From: Scytalidium lignicola
Taxonomy: Eukaryota; Ascomycota; Leotiomycetes
Assembly: GCA_002812745.2 (NCBI GenBank)
Contig: NCSJ02000219.1
Coordinates: forward strand, 1 to 64,000
DNA: 64,000 nucleotides
Direction of reading: 5' to 3'
Shown here: in pieces, positions 22,911-35,029 of the stretch
How the letters are laid out: the number at the start of each line of letters is the position of its first letter
Position numbering within the stretch: the stretch's first letter is position 1
Position numbers and translations under genes: made by a program
The notes under the pieces: generated by a model
Told to the model about the DNA's origin: nothing
What the model saw: the letters and a program-made list of their open reading frames with translations, nothing else
The model's database searches: none

Positions 22911-23411
22911 GAAAGAAAGAAAAGGGGGGCGAAGTAGGATAAAATAGGAGTTGAAGATTGAGGGTTTTCTATTTGTATGGGGTGTGATATTTTTACCCTA
23001 CTAGCCTCATGATTAAGTATTTGAGTATTGGCATTTCCCTTTTTGTTTTTTCTTCTTTTGTATCTTTGCTCCTTCATTGAGACCATATGCTGTAGAGCTA
23101 GCTTGTTCTGTTGATCTAATAACTTGAACAAGGGGGTAAGAATGTTGATGCTAGGGTTATATATAGCTGGGGCATGTTTATTGGAGCAATATTTGGTTGA
23201 GTCACTTAAGAGTTGCACGAATTTAGGAGTATCTCGCCGGTCTTAAGAATACCATCCATCAGCTTTGAAAATATTCACAAGAGTTTATTATCTCTAGCTC
23301 TGTCTATAACTACATATAAGTAATAGCTCATGCAATGTCGTAACGTCATAATCTTGATATCATTTAGCCGTGATGCATGCCCCCATCCAAAAACGAACAC
23401 TTAGGATACAA
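22911..23411. other. convergent intergenic region
   Basis: This is the shared 3' flank of the YbjQ-like gene (plus) and the F-box gene (minus). No gene is visible; it likely carries both 3' UTRs. Confidence 0.5.
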
Positions 23412-24566
23412 CTACGAAATAACCCACACAGCAGGCTCAATACCCACCGGATCTTCCTCTTCGCGCTTCTCTATCAGGTTCGCTAGATCTCTCAATCTTT
23501 CTTTAGAGGATTCTGTAGCGGTCCAAGCGAGCCTAACACTCGCCTTCACTCTTCTAAGGTCAGGTAACCTTCCTTGCTCAACCGCTTCATAAATCTTAGT
23601 CGGACGGATGTCGACATCATCATCCGCCGTGCTAGAACAATCAAGTTCTAAACAGCATAGTCCATGTCCTTCGGGTATAGCATCGAACATGTTCTCGCTG
23701 ATATAATCGGCTGAAATCTTGAACATGAACAGCGATGGGCAGATAGTAAAGATGTAATCCAGGTCGCCTACGTGCAAATTATTCATTGGATGTCGGATTG
23801 TCAGGTGGAACAGCTGTGAGCCTAACACCTCGAGTGTCTTGAGAAGAGCATATGCTGAGACCTGTGGACAGTTTGTGATATCCAGTTGCTCGAGTGACTC
23901 CGGGACACGAATTAGATGGTTCTCTAGAAAGTAATCACCAATTCCACCAGACAAATACAGTTCCTTCAACTTTGGAGGCCATTTAAAACGCTTCGCTTCT
24001 TCCTTAGTTTGATCCCATGCTCCACCTGAATTCCTTGGGTAGTAGAGAATCTCCAAGTTCTCCAATGACCCAATTGCCTGAAAAAGTAAACTCTGATCAA
24101 TCGAAGCTGAGACCCATGCCAGATCCAACACCCTCAAATGTGTACATTTGCTGAGAGCAGCTAGAGAATTGATCGCAAAAGAAGCTTGTGGTGCAGAGAA
24201 TTCCTCAATGTTTGCTTTTACTCGTCCTAGCAAGCGTGCAGTGAGGCTTCGATTTGAATGGTGAACTAGCGTACTCATGTCAAGCCTCTTCACAAGGCGC
24301 GCTAAAGGTGAGGGAGTGACGCGCGCGTTTATCGAAGGACATAGTGTACGAACGAAAAGATCGAAGTTTCCACCACTGAGGTAGGGACGCTGGTAGAGGA
24401 ACCTGATAGTTGCTAGGTACCAAGCCCGTGAGACACGAGCACAGGCCCAGAAGGTTGGTTGGCTTGCTTCACGTTGAGGAATGTATGAGAGGATATGAAT
24501 TATGACCTCTAATGGAAGTAATGTGGCATCAGTCTGTGTTATTGCTGTTGACGCTTGTTGCGACAT
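23412..24566 (-). CDS. F-box protein with leucine-rich region
   Basis: This is a single-exon protein of 384 residues. Residues about 15-60 (LPLEVIIHILSYIPQ, then WACARVSRAWYLATIRFLYQ) match an F-box, which binds Skp1 and docks substrates to an SCF ubiquitin ligase. The following part contains repeated LxxLxL-type segments (LRVLDLAWVS, LKELYLSGG, LEQLDITNCPQ, LCCLELDC) like irregular leucine-rich repeats, probably the substrate-binding surface. The target protein is unknown. Confidence 0.85.
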   Translation of the reverse strand: MSQQASTAITQTDATLLPLEVIIHILSYIPQREASQPTFWACARVSRAWYLATIRFLYQRPYLSGGNFDLFVRTLCPSINARVTPSPLARLVKRLDMSTLVHHSNRSLTARLLGRVKANIEEFSAPQASFAINSLAALSKCTHLRVLDLAWVSASIDQSLLFQAIGSLENLEILYYPRNSGGAWDQTKEEAKRFKWPPKLKELYLSGGIGDYFLENHLIRVPESLEQLDITNCPQVSAYALLKTLEVLGSQLFHLTIRHPMNNLHVGDLDYIFTICPSLFMFKISADYISENMFDAIPEGHGLCCLELDCSSTADDDVDIRPTKIYEAVEQGRLPDLRRVKASVRLAWTATESSKERLRDLANLIEKREEEDPVGIEPAVWVIS

Positions 24567-25033
24567 GTCCTGCAGTTAGGTTATGATTCGCGATCGAAAT
24601 GAAAGAAATGTTAAGTGACGTCGTGTAGTGGGGGTGGCAATTACGATTGAATAGGAAGGCGGTGTGATTCTTCTGTAGCTTAGATATGTTACGGACCAAC
24701 GGCGAATTGATACTGTAATTATTAACATTAAAAATCTTTTCATTCTTTTTAACTTTTAAAAGAAAGATGCTTAAAATAAATACAATAAAGAATAAATTTA
24801 ATTAAAAGTGTAATGGAATTGATAGTTAATTGTAAAAATAGTCATTGAATTGGTGGTTTATATTCGCCGTTGGCAGATACGACATGATTTTAACATCCTA
24901 TGATCCTAGCGACCAATCTGCAAACATGCTAGAAGTACATGGTCGCTAGCCCATAGAGATATTGTAAAAATTAATACCGCCCATACCAGGAGATAAAATC
25001 CCCCGCCCATAACTCCATAAATTACGAAATCCA
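24567..25033. other. intergenic with very AT-rich core
   Basis: About 24700-24860 is strongly AT-rich with long A/T runs and no coding potential. The remainder holds the promoter of the F-box gene and the 3' flank of the glycosyltransferase gene. Confidence 0.55.
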
Positions 25034-26110
25034 TTATGCCAAAGGTCCAAGTTCAATACGTGCATGCTCCTTAATCAAAGCCATCCCACCAAATATCTCA
25101 ATAAAATCGTTTACACACTTGCTCCGAGTCTCCATATGTCCCGATTTCACCTGGCCAGGATCGTAACTCTCGTAATTATCCTTTCCCTTGACTAGCAGTG
25201 GTGCCTCACACGTCAACATAGAGGTGACGAAGTTCATCGCGATATCCTCGCAATTGGAGATATCGTCAATGTAGTCTCGAACCAATGGCATCCGCGGGTC
25301 CCTATCTGAGGAGTAGTAGTCCATAAATGAAATGTCCACAAACGCCAGGTTTGTGAGAACCATAGAGTACTCGTCTTTGTGCTCACAGAGATTATAGTCC
25401 CATTTGCCAGTCCTGGAGTTTTGATTAGAACAGCGGCTAATCGCCCCCGTCACGCGATTGCGACCGAATGTTTTCCAAGTGTGGAACGCAAACTCCAAAT
25501 CCGGAGGTTTATAATATACATTGTCATTCGCTAGGAGAATTGCTCGTGTGCGATATGGAAAGTCGGGATCGAGTCGGAACTTCTCATTCAAGCTGTTGAC
25601 TCGAGATGCTCGGTATTTAACTGGAACCCCATGTTTCGAGACAAAATCTCCAGGTGTAGGCTTCCCAATATGATTCCAGATAACCACTACTTCCGATAAC
25701 GTTGGTATTATCGGATTCAGAAGGGCTGTTAACGCCTTGTTCTGTGCTGTTGGTCGGTCGTAGGTAGACATCACAATCCTAATATTCTAATCAGCATAGC
25801 CCGCTAAGTCTCTAAATGGAGCGGATGAGGGCTTGACTAACGTGAAATTATCCATCGTTAAATTTCCATATTTCAATTCTGCCAATTGTGAGAATTCTAG
25901 CGCTGATTGAGAGTACTCTGCGTTGCTGCAACTCAGGGCTTTTTGTGTGGCGGTAGCCCCTTGTCCAGCATCTTGCACTGAGGTGTCGGTTCTTGAATTG
26001 GACTTGGCCAGGTAAATGAAAGTAACTGTGAACCAAAAGACGCCTGCGATTACTACCACTCTCCAAAATTGGATGGACTTTGGCCTTGATAAGAACTCGA
26101 CCGTCGACAT
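25034..26110 (-). CDS. GT64 (exostosin-like) glycosyltransferase, type II membrane
   Basis: Two exons (25842-26110 and 25034-25778) joined across a 63-bp intron give 337 residues. The intron carries an in-frame TAG; splicing restores NFTIVMSTYDRP, the usual first strand of GT64 domains. A single membrane anchor at about residues 16-35 with a short basic N-terminus indicates a type II Golgi/ER protein with a lumenal catalytic domain. GT64 features seen are the VVVIWNH strand, the FRLDPDFPYRTRAILL segment and the C-terminal NCEDIAMNFVTSMLT, which holds conserved acidic residues. The metal-binding site, usually a DDD/DxD motif, reads A-N-D-N at residues 173-176. Family members transfer HexNAc sugars; the fungal acceptor is not known. 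Confidence 0.85.
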
Positions 26111-27717
26111 TGTTAATGTCGAAAGCAAAGCGCCAGGAGTTCTGCCAAGGAGTCCTACCAAGGTTGCGCCAATCGCTTGGCGTGAGTGTGGCGGACCTTA
26201 GATCCACCCCGATTATAAGTTCTAGAGCAAAGAGAGTTAAGCCTCATTTGGTGTGAACATAGTCTCTTAATTGGCTTTCAAGTAATTCGTTTCGACCAAA
26301 TCGGCTGGATAGTACGATAGTACGAAAGTAATGTACTGGTACCCAATTTTGCAAACACGTGACTCACAGCATCTCCACAGACAACTCGGATATCTTCTAC
26401 TCGTGGCAAGACAATTGTGAGGAACTTTGTCCTGAAAGTCTAAATCAATCGAGATGGCCACACTCTCTGAGCAAAAGATGTAGTCGAGATATAGATCCAA
26501 GTCAGTAGTGATTCTCAAGGCGTTTTCTGGTTAATGGGCCTCGATTGAGCTAGACTATCGTAATCAATCGATGTTCTCGTATGGAGTATGACGCTTAGAT
26601 ACTGTATGACGGCTAACCATTTATTATTAGCTCGAGAATTTAACTGCCCCGCCTCCGCGTCGTGATGAGGGTTGGCCACACCCTATCCCATGACGATACC
26701 AAGTATTTTTATCAAGGGTTCTTTCGAAAAGCCAACATTGCCCTTATGTTTCAAGTATACAAGGACTTGACGCTTCCAATCAATCCGATGAAGCTGGCAC
26801 GGCTGAGATCTAAAGAATCTTCATCCTGGATGAAACTTGGCATGGATCCAATAACCCCCATGTAAAATCTCAAAAGAGATGAGCTGCCCTTCTCAAGCGG
26901 CCAAGCCCCCAATAAATTCCAATGTACCGAGCCAACTGCTATGCTTTCTGGGGTGACAACGCCCAATATCTTCCCTAACATGCGATTATATTTGGGTATT
27001 CTCAAGGAACCGTTCAAAACAGCTAACAACACCGATCCCGATCTCAAATGTCGGAGAAGTCCCTCCGGCACGATATGCAACNAAAAAAGTTTAATGAAAT
27101 CCATGTGATATTGTTACAGGCTTGAGCGATGGTATGAGAAGCTCGATCTGGTGAAGGTTGACGATATGGTGGGTGCAACAATCACTTGGCCGCACACTCA
27201 TTGGTCATCACACAGCAACGGAGACGGAGTCTTTCCCGGATTCAAAGGGAGTTTTTGTCTCCGTACCTGCTTAGCGCTCACAATAACAAGTTGTAAATCG
27301 AGTTCCAATTGATGCCTTAGGCTCCAAGGCACAAGCCCCTTCTTGGACGGCTTATTCCGTTAGCAGACCTCCTGGTCCAGCCGCCTTATGATCTCCAGCC
27401 CTTTACACATCTCACTCAATTCCAAATGCACATATACTTCAAGTATAAATGTGACGAAGGGTCTTGTGAGGCTACTGAAGCTTTTTAATCCAATGCATTG
27501 CTGAGCGCAAAGAGGCTTTAGCAGAGAGTCATTTCTCTTTGCCTCTGATCTGCCTTTGTCTTTCTATCATTATCTAGCAATCACAAGTGTGCAAGTCACC
27601 TTTATTTCAACTGATCTTGAGCATATAGAGATTCCCTTTTGAGGTTAACTAACATAGTCTCTTTCCTTCCAAGGTTTCAACCATTCTTCCAATTGCATTT
27701 TGCTATATATTTTCACC
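26111..27717. other. intergenic region, no clear gene
   Basis: This is the divergent promoter region between the GT64 and BTB-like genes. Overlapping frames on both strands at 26662-27104 (117 and 67 codons, with an N at 27082) show no recognisable motif and may be decayed sequence or chance. The segment from about 27480 has pyrimidine-rich DNA typical of a fungal leader before the BTB-like start. Confidence 0.5.
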
Positions 27718-28806
27718 ATGGTATCTGAGGGTGATCATGCTAGGCTCTTTACTTTCGAGACTGGTGATGTTGAAATCTTAGTAACTTACGAAAATACTCC
27801 TGTTGTTGGAAAAGTGGCTTCTCAGGCAATGGCTCTTGGCAGCCCAGTATGGAAGAAGTTTATGTTTCCTCCTTGGCGATCTCTTCCTGAAGCAAATTCC
27901 GTCATAGATTCAGAATATCTAAATGGGGAAGATACCGGAAATCACAAGGCTAAGCAAGTTGATTTCACAGAGGATGATGGCGAAGCACTCTTGCTTCTTC
28001 TCAATATTGTTCACCTCAAATACAAGCTAATTCCAACTACGTTGTCTTATGATCAGCTTCTCCTAGTCGATCAATACGATTGTTATGACCTTGTCGAACC
28101 ATGGGTTGACCGTTGGTTACCAGATGAGAAAATAGAATCACAGAATCCGGAAGAGAAGAACTGGTTGTTTATTGCTTGGGCTTTCGACAGAAAGAAAATA
28201 ATTGAGGATTTAGCTCTAGATATGGTTTGTAGGATAAAATTGGGGGACGAAATGACTCCATTGTGGCGGTCTGGTCAACCTGTTCAATCCCCATTCCCTT
28301 CTGACATTCTTGGTGAGTTCAGGAATCCCGCATACTGTTTGCTTAGATGATTTAATAGAAAATATATTGATCTTCTTTCAGAAAGAATCCTTTACACTCG
28401 CCGTACAAGTATCGGGAAACTACTCGATATACCCTACAGAGAAATTACCCGGTACGAGAGCACAACAAAAGCAGTATGTCAGGTTAATAGCAATAGCAAA
28501 GTTTGCGATGCCCTGATATATGGCTCCTTGACTAGAGGTCTTCAAGGCTTCGGCCTATGGCCTCGGAAATCCCCTGAAGAGGTATGGATGAGTGTTAACC
28601 AAGTTTCGAGAGTTCTTTTGAAATTAGAAATATTCTCTTTGGATCGTAACGCCAATACTTATTCACCTTATTCGAAACACCAAAATTGTACTCCCGTTAG
28701 AAAGTTTAGAGATAGTGTGAGAGGTATATTCTCTTCCATTCAGTGTCCCATGCTAGAGTCACATCGTCATACAAGACCACAGAAGAGAGCACGCACTGTG
28801 AGATGA
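27718..28806 (+). CDS. BTB/POZ-domain-like protein
   Basis: Two exons (27718-28312 and 28382-28806) with a 69-bp intron (GTGAGT...TTTCAG) give 339 residues. The ATG at 27718 follows CACC, a better start than the upstream ATG-less extension. Residues about 10-45 (GDVEILVTYENTPVVGKVAS, then LGSPVWKKFM) fit a fungal BTB/POZ domain, and LLLLLNIVHLKY then YDQLLLVDQYDCYDLVEPWV follow the usual fungal BTB architecture. The second exon reads CDALIYGSLTRGLQGFGLWP, shared by similar fungal proteins. BTB domains mediate dimerisation or Cul3 binding; fungal members of this type are mostly uncharacterised. Confidence 0.8.
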
Positions 28807-29422
28807 TCTGCGGTGCAGTATTTTAGATACCAACCTTTTGCAATTGAAGGGTATAGATGGATGAATCGCAGCGATAACAAAATCTATAGCTGTTAAGCTT
28901 ATTCTGTGGGAACTAGAGAGCTAGCTATACGGCTCTCTCATCCAGGCGGCTGCAGCAAAAGAACTGATTATGTGGCGAAACACTGCTTGATTGAATATGT
29001 TACCAAAAATTTTGGGTTATTTAAGTTAAGGAAAGTTACAGCTATTAGTAGATGTGGGTTTAGTCCCGTTATATTCCCTTAAGTTTGGAGCCTTTTTGAG
29101 ATTTTGGAGTTATAAAAGGGCAGAGAAGGTTTTGAGGCAACTTCAGAGACTCAGTAACGAACCCTACCTAGGTGATTCAAACCTAATATAGTACTTCCAA
29201 AAAAAAAAAATAACTAGTTCCACAATATATATATTTAAGTATGAAGGATCCTGTCCTTTGGGTATCATCTATCTTCATATGCATCGTATGCTTTCGCCCA
29301 ATTAAACCATCACATATTTTCCAATTCCCCAGCGCCAATAGCACCCAACCACTATTGCTTGAACCGATTAATCTTAGCCCCAATATTAAAACTCCCACAC
29401 CTGATTTGGATTCTGAAGATTT
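28807..29422. other. convergent intergenic region
   Basis: This is the shared 3' flank of the BTB-like gene (plus) and the DUF3433 gene (minus). It includes an A10 run near 29200 followed by TATATATAT. No gene is supported. Confidence 0.5.
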
Positions 29423-32400
29423 TCAACTAAAATCCTCAGACACAGCTCCCCTATCTCTGCTCCTATTCCACGAATCTAATACCTGCCTCCTAAATGCCTC
29501 ATAATCCACGTCATCCCCTCCCTCATCATGGTCAATTCCCATCGTCCTAGCACCATCCATACCAGTGGTCTCAGCAATCCAATACCTCTTCCCCCACCCC
29601 TTAACCACGTCCTCAAGTTCTCTAGTCCTCGCCTCTCCCAAATCAGCAAAATCCTCCCTACACCTACTCGAGGCCAGAAGTCCCCAAACCCCGAGCAACG
29701 TATCGGGGTCTCGGTCCAATATGGGTCCTGTTCTTCTCCACCAGAGAATTATAGCCGCAAAAACTAGAATTTGGAGACCTAGTACCCCGAAAACTATATA
29801 TGTTCCGGCTAAGAAGGCCATGTAATACTGCGCGCTGGAGAAAGGTACGGTGGAGATGGCTATGACTAGGATTTCGGAAAGTATGTAACAGAGAGTTGTA
29901 AATGCCACGAGGGGCTCAAGGTGGTATATGCTAATGGGAAGAGTGGAATACGGCGTTGATGTTGTATTGAGGAGGACGGTCCGGTCCGGAGTCGAAGTTG
30001 TGTGCGTGTATAGCGTCCGATATGGTTGTAGGGTGCGTACTTCTGTATATATGTCAGTTACAGTGTGTGAGAGAACTTCATGCAAAAGATAAGAGACGAA
30101 ACTGGAAGAGAGAGGGAAAGAGAATTGTAAATAGGGTAGCTGAAACATACCTCTCTCCAACCTCTTCCATTGCATAACCACCACACCCGCTCCAGCCACG
30201 AGAATAAACTTCGGTCCAAAGTTCTCGCTGTTGAAGAATCGGTTGAATCCATCATCTCCTCCGTCAAGGTAATACGCCAGCGTAACCCCAAACAATCCTA
30301 GCATGAATATGAAAAGGACTATATCACCAACTGTACGCCATACATGCCTTCTCCAGCCTTGGTTAAGCTTCTTCACCCCAAACTCTAGATTATTTTCGTG
30401 TTGGGGATTAGGAACCACCCTATATGATGGATTGGAGGAGATGCCACCATATCCTCGAACCGTAGTCATCCTTATTCCCTGTACCACACCATACCGTTTC
30501 ATGCCAGTGGCTCCGTCGACGTAGTAATCAAACTTCCACGTCTGTCTCTTTAATCTGTTCTCCACTTCCCCATCACTCATGCATTGCATCTCCTTCATCT
30601 CCTCCACAACATCTGGGTGATGAAGCAGACTCGCCATGGCAGCAATACTACTTGGATTTGCAAATACACCAGAGTGTCTCCTCCATCCTAATATTACAAT
30701 AACTAAAACGCATAGCACAATAATCCCAAGTAAACCTTCGATTATCCTTGCAGGGAATGAGTGGACTACAAGTCGTGGAGGAAGGCAGGGATGATGTGGA
30801 TTGGCGTTTGGCGGCGGTATACAGCCATGCTTTACATCGACCATGAGAAGTTCAGAGGAGAGCGGTGCGAGTAGGTCAATTAGAGCTGAAATGAGCGCTA
30901 CCAGAAACATATAGAAGTGGCCGTTGACGATTGCGCGGATGGGTTCTGGGAGGAGGGTGCCCATTGAAAGATAGCTGGGAATGTTAGTTTTATTGTATCA
31001 ATACTGTAGATTTGTATGAGACAAGGGTAACTTACAGAACATCTAAAGAGTCGCTGCCTGCAGATTCAGTCTTCAATCTATAGAAGGGCTCCATTAACCT
31101 TGCGTTACTGTACACGATAGACCACAAAATCCGGAATAAGACGGCAACTAAAGTAGGGAGGTATGACCCGATGAAGTAGCTTATTTTCGTCCATGGGAAG
31201 ACCTTATGTTGTAGCTTCGGTGGCGTGCTCCCTGACGTGGATGATGGTTGGCTTGTAGTGGTGACTCTTGTGGAAGTAAGTGTCGTCTTGGATTTGGTGG
31301 CCAGGCCATAAATTGTGCTGGTGATCCCATCTGTTGTGATTGTTGAGATAGGAATTAATGAAGTTGAAGTCACTGAAGGGTGACCAAGGATAACAATGGC
31401 TTCTCCATTAGTTGTGATGGTAGAAACAGGCACCAAAGGCAGGGAAGAAGTTTGACCCATGACAATAACCTCATGTCCATTAGTCGTAAACGTAGAGACT
31501 GGCACAAGACCGGATGTTGGAGTGCCCATCACGACAATGGCCACAGATCCACTCATAATAGTGGACACAGGTTCCAGTGCAGTTGTTATTTGCAGGTTGT
31601 CTGTAGCAGTACCCATAACCACGCTCATAGAACCGTCAGTTGTAATAGTAGATATAGGAACCATCGGGTGCGTTGTCACTTCTGCTGTAGGCCTACTAGT
31701 AACCCCAAAGAGACTAGCTCGGGTTCCACTCGTTGTTGAGGGAATGTAATTCTTTGGAGGTGCAAACCCTGGGGTAGTTGGAGTAGTTGAAGGAATATAA
31801 TTCTCTGGTGGAGCAGTCCCCGGGGTCATCGGGATTTCAGTAGATGTGGATCCATCATCTCCAGGTATATATGCTGAGGGGGGAAGAAGATTTATAGTAG
31901 TTCGGCTCCCATCAAGTATAGATAGAGATGGGCTTGCTTGTGGAGATAATGAAATGTAATCTGAAGCTTCAACGTGAGCCGGTGTTTTTGGTGGTTGTGT
32001 AATGGTCGGCCCTCTTTGAGAACTAGTTATGGTCAAAGTAGGCTGGATGTTTGGGCTATTTCCCTGGGTTATCGTTATTGTGGGTAAATTTACAGGATTG
32101 TGTCCAGACAATGGTGGTGGCCCCTCTGATTGAATAGGGCCAGATGGAATATGTTTGGTTGTAGAAGGCTGGTTTGGTTTGACTGGCGATGTAGAAGGGT
32201 TAACAGCAGGAGTAGTACTAGTTTGAGGTTCTGTAGGCGTATTAGGAATATAATTTGACGGATACTCATAGCCCGTTGAAAAAGTAGTAGTTGGAGGGCC
32301 TGTGGGCGAATTAGGAATATAGTTTGACGGATACTCATAGCTAGTTGAAACAATCGTAACTGGAGTCGATGGCAAGGATATCTGACGCGATCCTCCTGAT

Positions 32401-32954
32401 TCTCCTGTCGGGGTTGCGAGAGGATTATCCTCCGGAGTTCCTGTAGTAGATAGGACACCTGTGATATACACCGAAGGTGCTGTAGTCGGTACCACACTTG
32501 GAGTATTCTCTGAAGGTATTGTGCTCGACGGGCCTGTTGGGATATAGATCGATGGTGGTACATGCTCGAACGTTGTAGGGACGCCTATAACATATGTCAA
32601 TCCTGCAGCTTGCATGGCCCCATCCTCATAGTCCGAATCTTTCAATACCATCTTACCTTTAGATACCTGGTTGTCAACGACATCGCTCTGGACTCCGTCA
32701 CGAATAACCACATTTCTTCTAGTAAGATTAAAACCCCATAACCCCTCGGTGCTAGAATCAATAGGATACTGGCGACATGCGGCTTCAACCAGGACTATCA
32801 ATCCCAAAGTAACAAGCACCACTATAAGGAGGAATGGTGTTTGTGTGCTGATGGGCTTGTAGCATTTTCGACTTGAGTACGCTAGACTCGAGGATCTCCT
32901 CGACCTGAAGCCTTCGAGATTTAGCGTTTCAACACGACATATAAAGATTTGCAT
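29423..32954 (-). CDS. DUF3433 membrane protein with Ser/Thr/Pro-rich ectodomain
   Basis: Three exons (31036-32954, 30151-30974, 29423-30042) give 1120 residues. The 108-bp second intron is a multiple of three and stop-free, but splicing restores EVRTLQPYRTL, expected for this family. A membrane segment lies at about residues 40-60 (PFLLIVVLVTLGLIVLVEAA). It is followed by about 500 residues rich in Ser, Thr and Pro with two repeat types: YIP-centred units (about residues 130-405) and five units of about 24 residues with STITT(D/N)G...VMG (about 425-550). Membrane segments then alternate with family motifs (MEPFYRL, HEVLS-side helices, FAAIILWWRR). The region looks heavily O-glycosylated and extracellular. 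DUF3433 proteins are fungal surface proteins of unknown role. Confidence 0.85.
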
Positions 32955-35029
32955 CTCTTACCAGATGATGATCTATGTATGAGGCTCTCATTTGGGTACG
33001 AATTTTCCGTCTCCATTGAGCCCAGCTCTCTCCACGGTGTTATAGGACGGTTACTTGTCCCGTAACAGAGTGGCTTTTGAGTGTCACACTTTCAAAAAGG
33101 AGAGGCGAAAATAGAAAAAGAGAAAGACCGGAAGTAGAAAATGAAAACCACGAACAATGAACAAGCAAACGTTTCGGAGATATTTCACTTTGGAGGAAGT
33201 AGATTATAAAGTATCCCTCTGCTTATAACCGCACAGCCACCCAGGGAACCGTTGTCACAAGCGTATTCCAACCAGTGGCTGGCCTACAGCCTCCACACTT
33301 TCATCTGGTGAGTGAATGATTAAAGTCTCATGATAGGCTGTTGCATAGAGTCACGGTATATCAGGCCCCCCTCAGGCTTTATCCAGTACCTTGCTTCGAC
33401 AACCAATAAGAAAGATAAAGTAGATTAAGCAGAGAGTAAAAAGGAGAAAGAAAAGGGTCATCGCTTTAATGCAGAGTTGGCAAAACTTACGAACTTGTGC
33501 CTATCAGCCACTTTACCTCTTCCTGGGCTTCTCGTCAGCGACTATGAAGAGGCAGGACTGGGGGCTTGTGCTTTCTTCAGCCCTCATATTATATCAGCCG
33601 TACGGACGGAAGCCAAGCGCGTTCTTAGCAGCTATCAAATAATGTCAAGAGAAGATTAAGGCTAGACCCGACGCTGGACCTTATCCGGAGGGCTGGACAC
33701 TCTTTGACACCAATCCATAGACTTACCTCAGTACGGAGGCGTTGCAGGCGCAGTCTGATTGCTTGAGATTCGAGAATTTAAATTGAATGGTGTTTAACTG
33801 GCGCCTGTTAAGCCCGCCAAGAAGCTCCTGGGTGGTTGGAAAAGCGAGCTCCGAAGAAGCGCTGTTTCGCGGCTGAGATCTGTTAGAATGCAAGGTCTCG
33901 GAGATAGCACTGAATGGTATGTGCAGAGTGATATGTATTATTGCAAGTGCCGGACTGAGCACTGGGAGCCTCGAGTCATGTGGCTTTATACTATCATAGC
34001 CCCGGATAGTTACTTTTATTAAGGTATGAGCCTATGTTTATACTAAGCTCTTGCAGAAAACCCCCGGTTTGTTCTCTTTCACCAGAACTTCCTCCTATAT
34101 GTTAGAGACCACGGTGATTGGTGAATATGATAAATATGCAAGACATACTCTCAACCTCTCCGGCACTGGTCAACTCTGACATTGATATTAAACGGCATAC
34201 CCGTGAGTCAGCCAGAGCACAACATCACTCCTTTTCCCTTTATCCTTCAACCATCATATCCTCCCATTCCAGTCTCTCTTCTCAACCTAGACTCGCAATT
34301 TGAAGTAGCAGCAGCAGTAATGGGAAAATCTCGAAAGACCAAAAAGCCAGAAAGCAAAAAATAGGATTGCTTATTTTTCTCTTCACGTAGAAAAAAACTT
34401 GAAGTTTTCCACGAATACCTACATACCTAAATACATGCATGCATTTACCAAAAGAAGAAGAAATCCCTCTAACATGTCATGCAGAATTAAGGACGCTCTT
34501 TTCTCCAAAACACCGTCCTTGCCTTAATGTCATGATGATGATAGTAAATGGGCCGTATCTGATTCCCAACCCCGGAAAGAAAAAACTTAAAACTTTGATA
34601 TTTCCCTGCCCATTTATTTCGCCTCTTGTCCTTGTCCCATGCTTGTGTGTCTGTGTTGTGCTTCGTGTGTATTTATTTGATGGTGTGTTGGTAGTTGATT
34701 GTGGTTTCGGGTCAAAATTCAAGTGTGGTTGTTTGAAAATGACACAAAGATAGAGGAAAGGAAAGAGTGTTCTGTTCTTTTCCGGGGGCTTCTTTTCCGG
34801 GGGCCTCTTCGGTATGTCGTGGATAACGTTAAGAGGGAGACAGGAATATAGTGGAAGAGCGGAATGAAAGGTTAGGTTTTGTTCTTTTGCCTGCACCAAG
34901 TTACAAATGAACCTAGAGAAGCAATTCCATAATTCGTTTCAAAAACTGCAGCAGAAAAATTGACCCAATTTTCTCCTTTTCTCCCCTTTCAATCCATAAC
35001 TCCAATAAAAACAGAAAGTAGTACCACCC
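32955..35029. other. intergenic region between DUF3433 and bZIP genes
   Basis: About 2 kb without a supported gene. It contains the DUF3433 promoter (to about 33900) and the 3' UTR side of the bZIP gene. Small frames at 33477, 33723, 34118 and 34439 have no motif or splice support. Confidence 0.5.

Noticed and set aside
26662..27104. Opposing 117- and 67-codon frames
   Set aside because: Neither has a recognisable motif; they overlap almost completely and contain an N.
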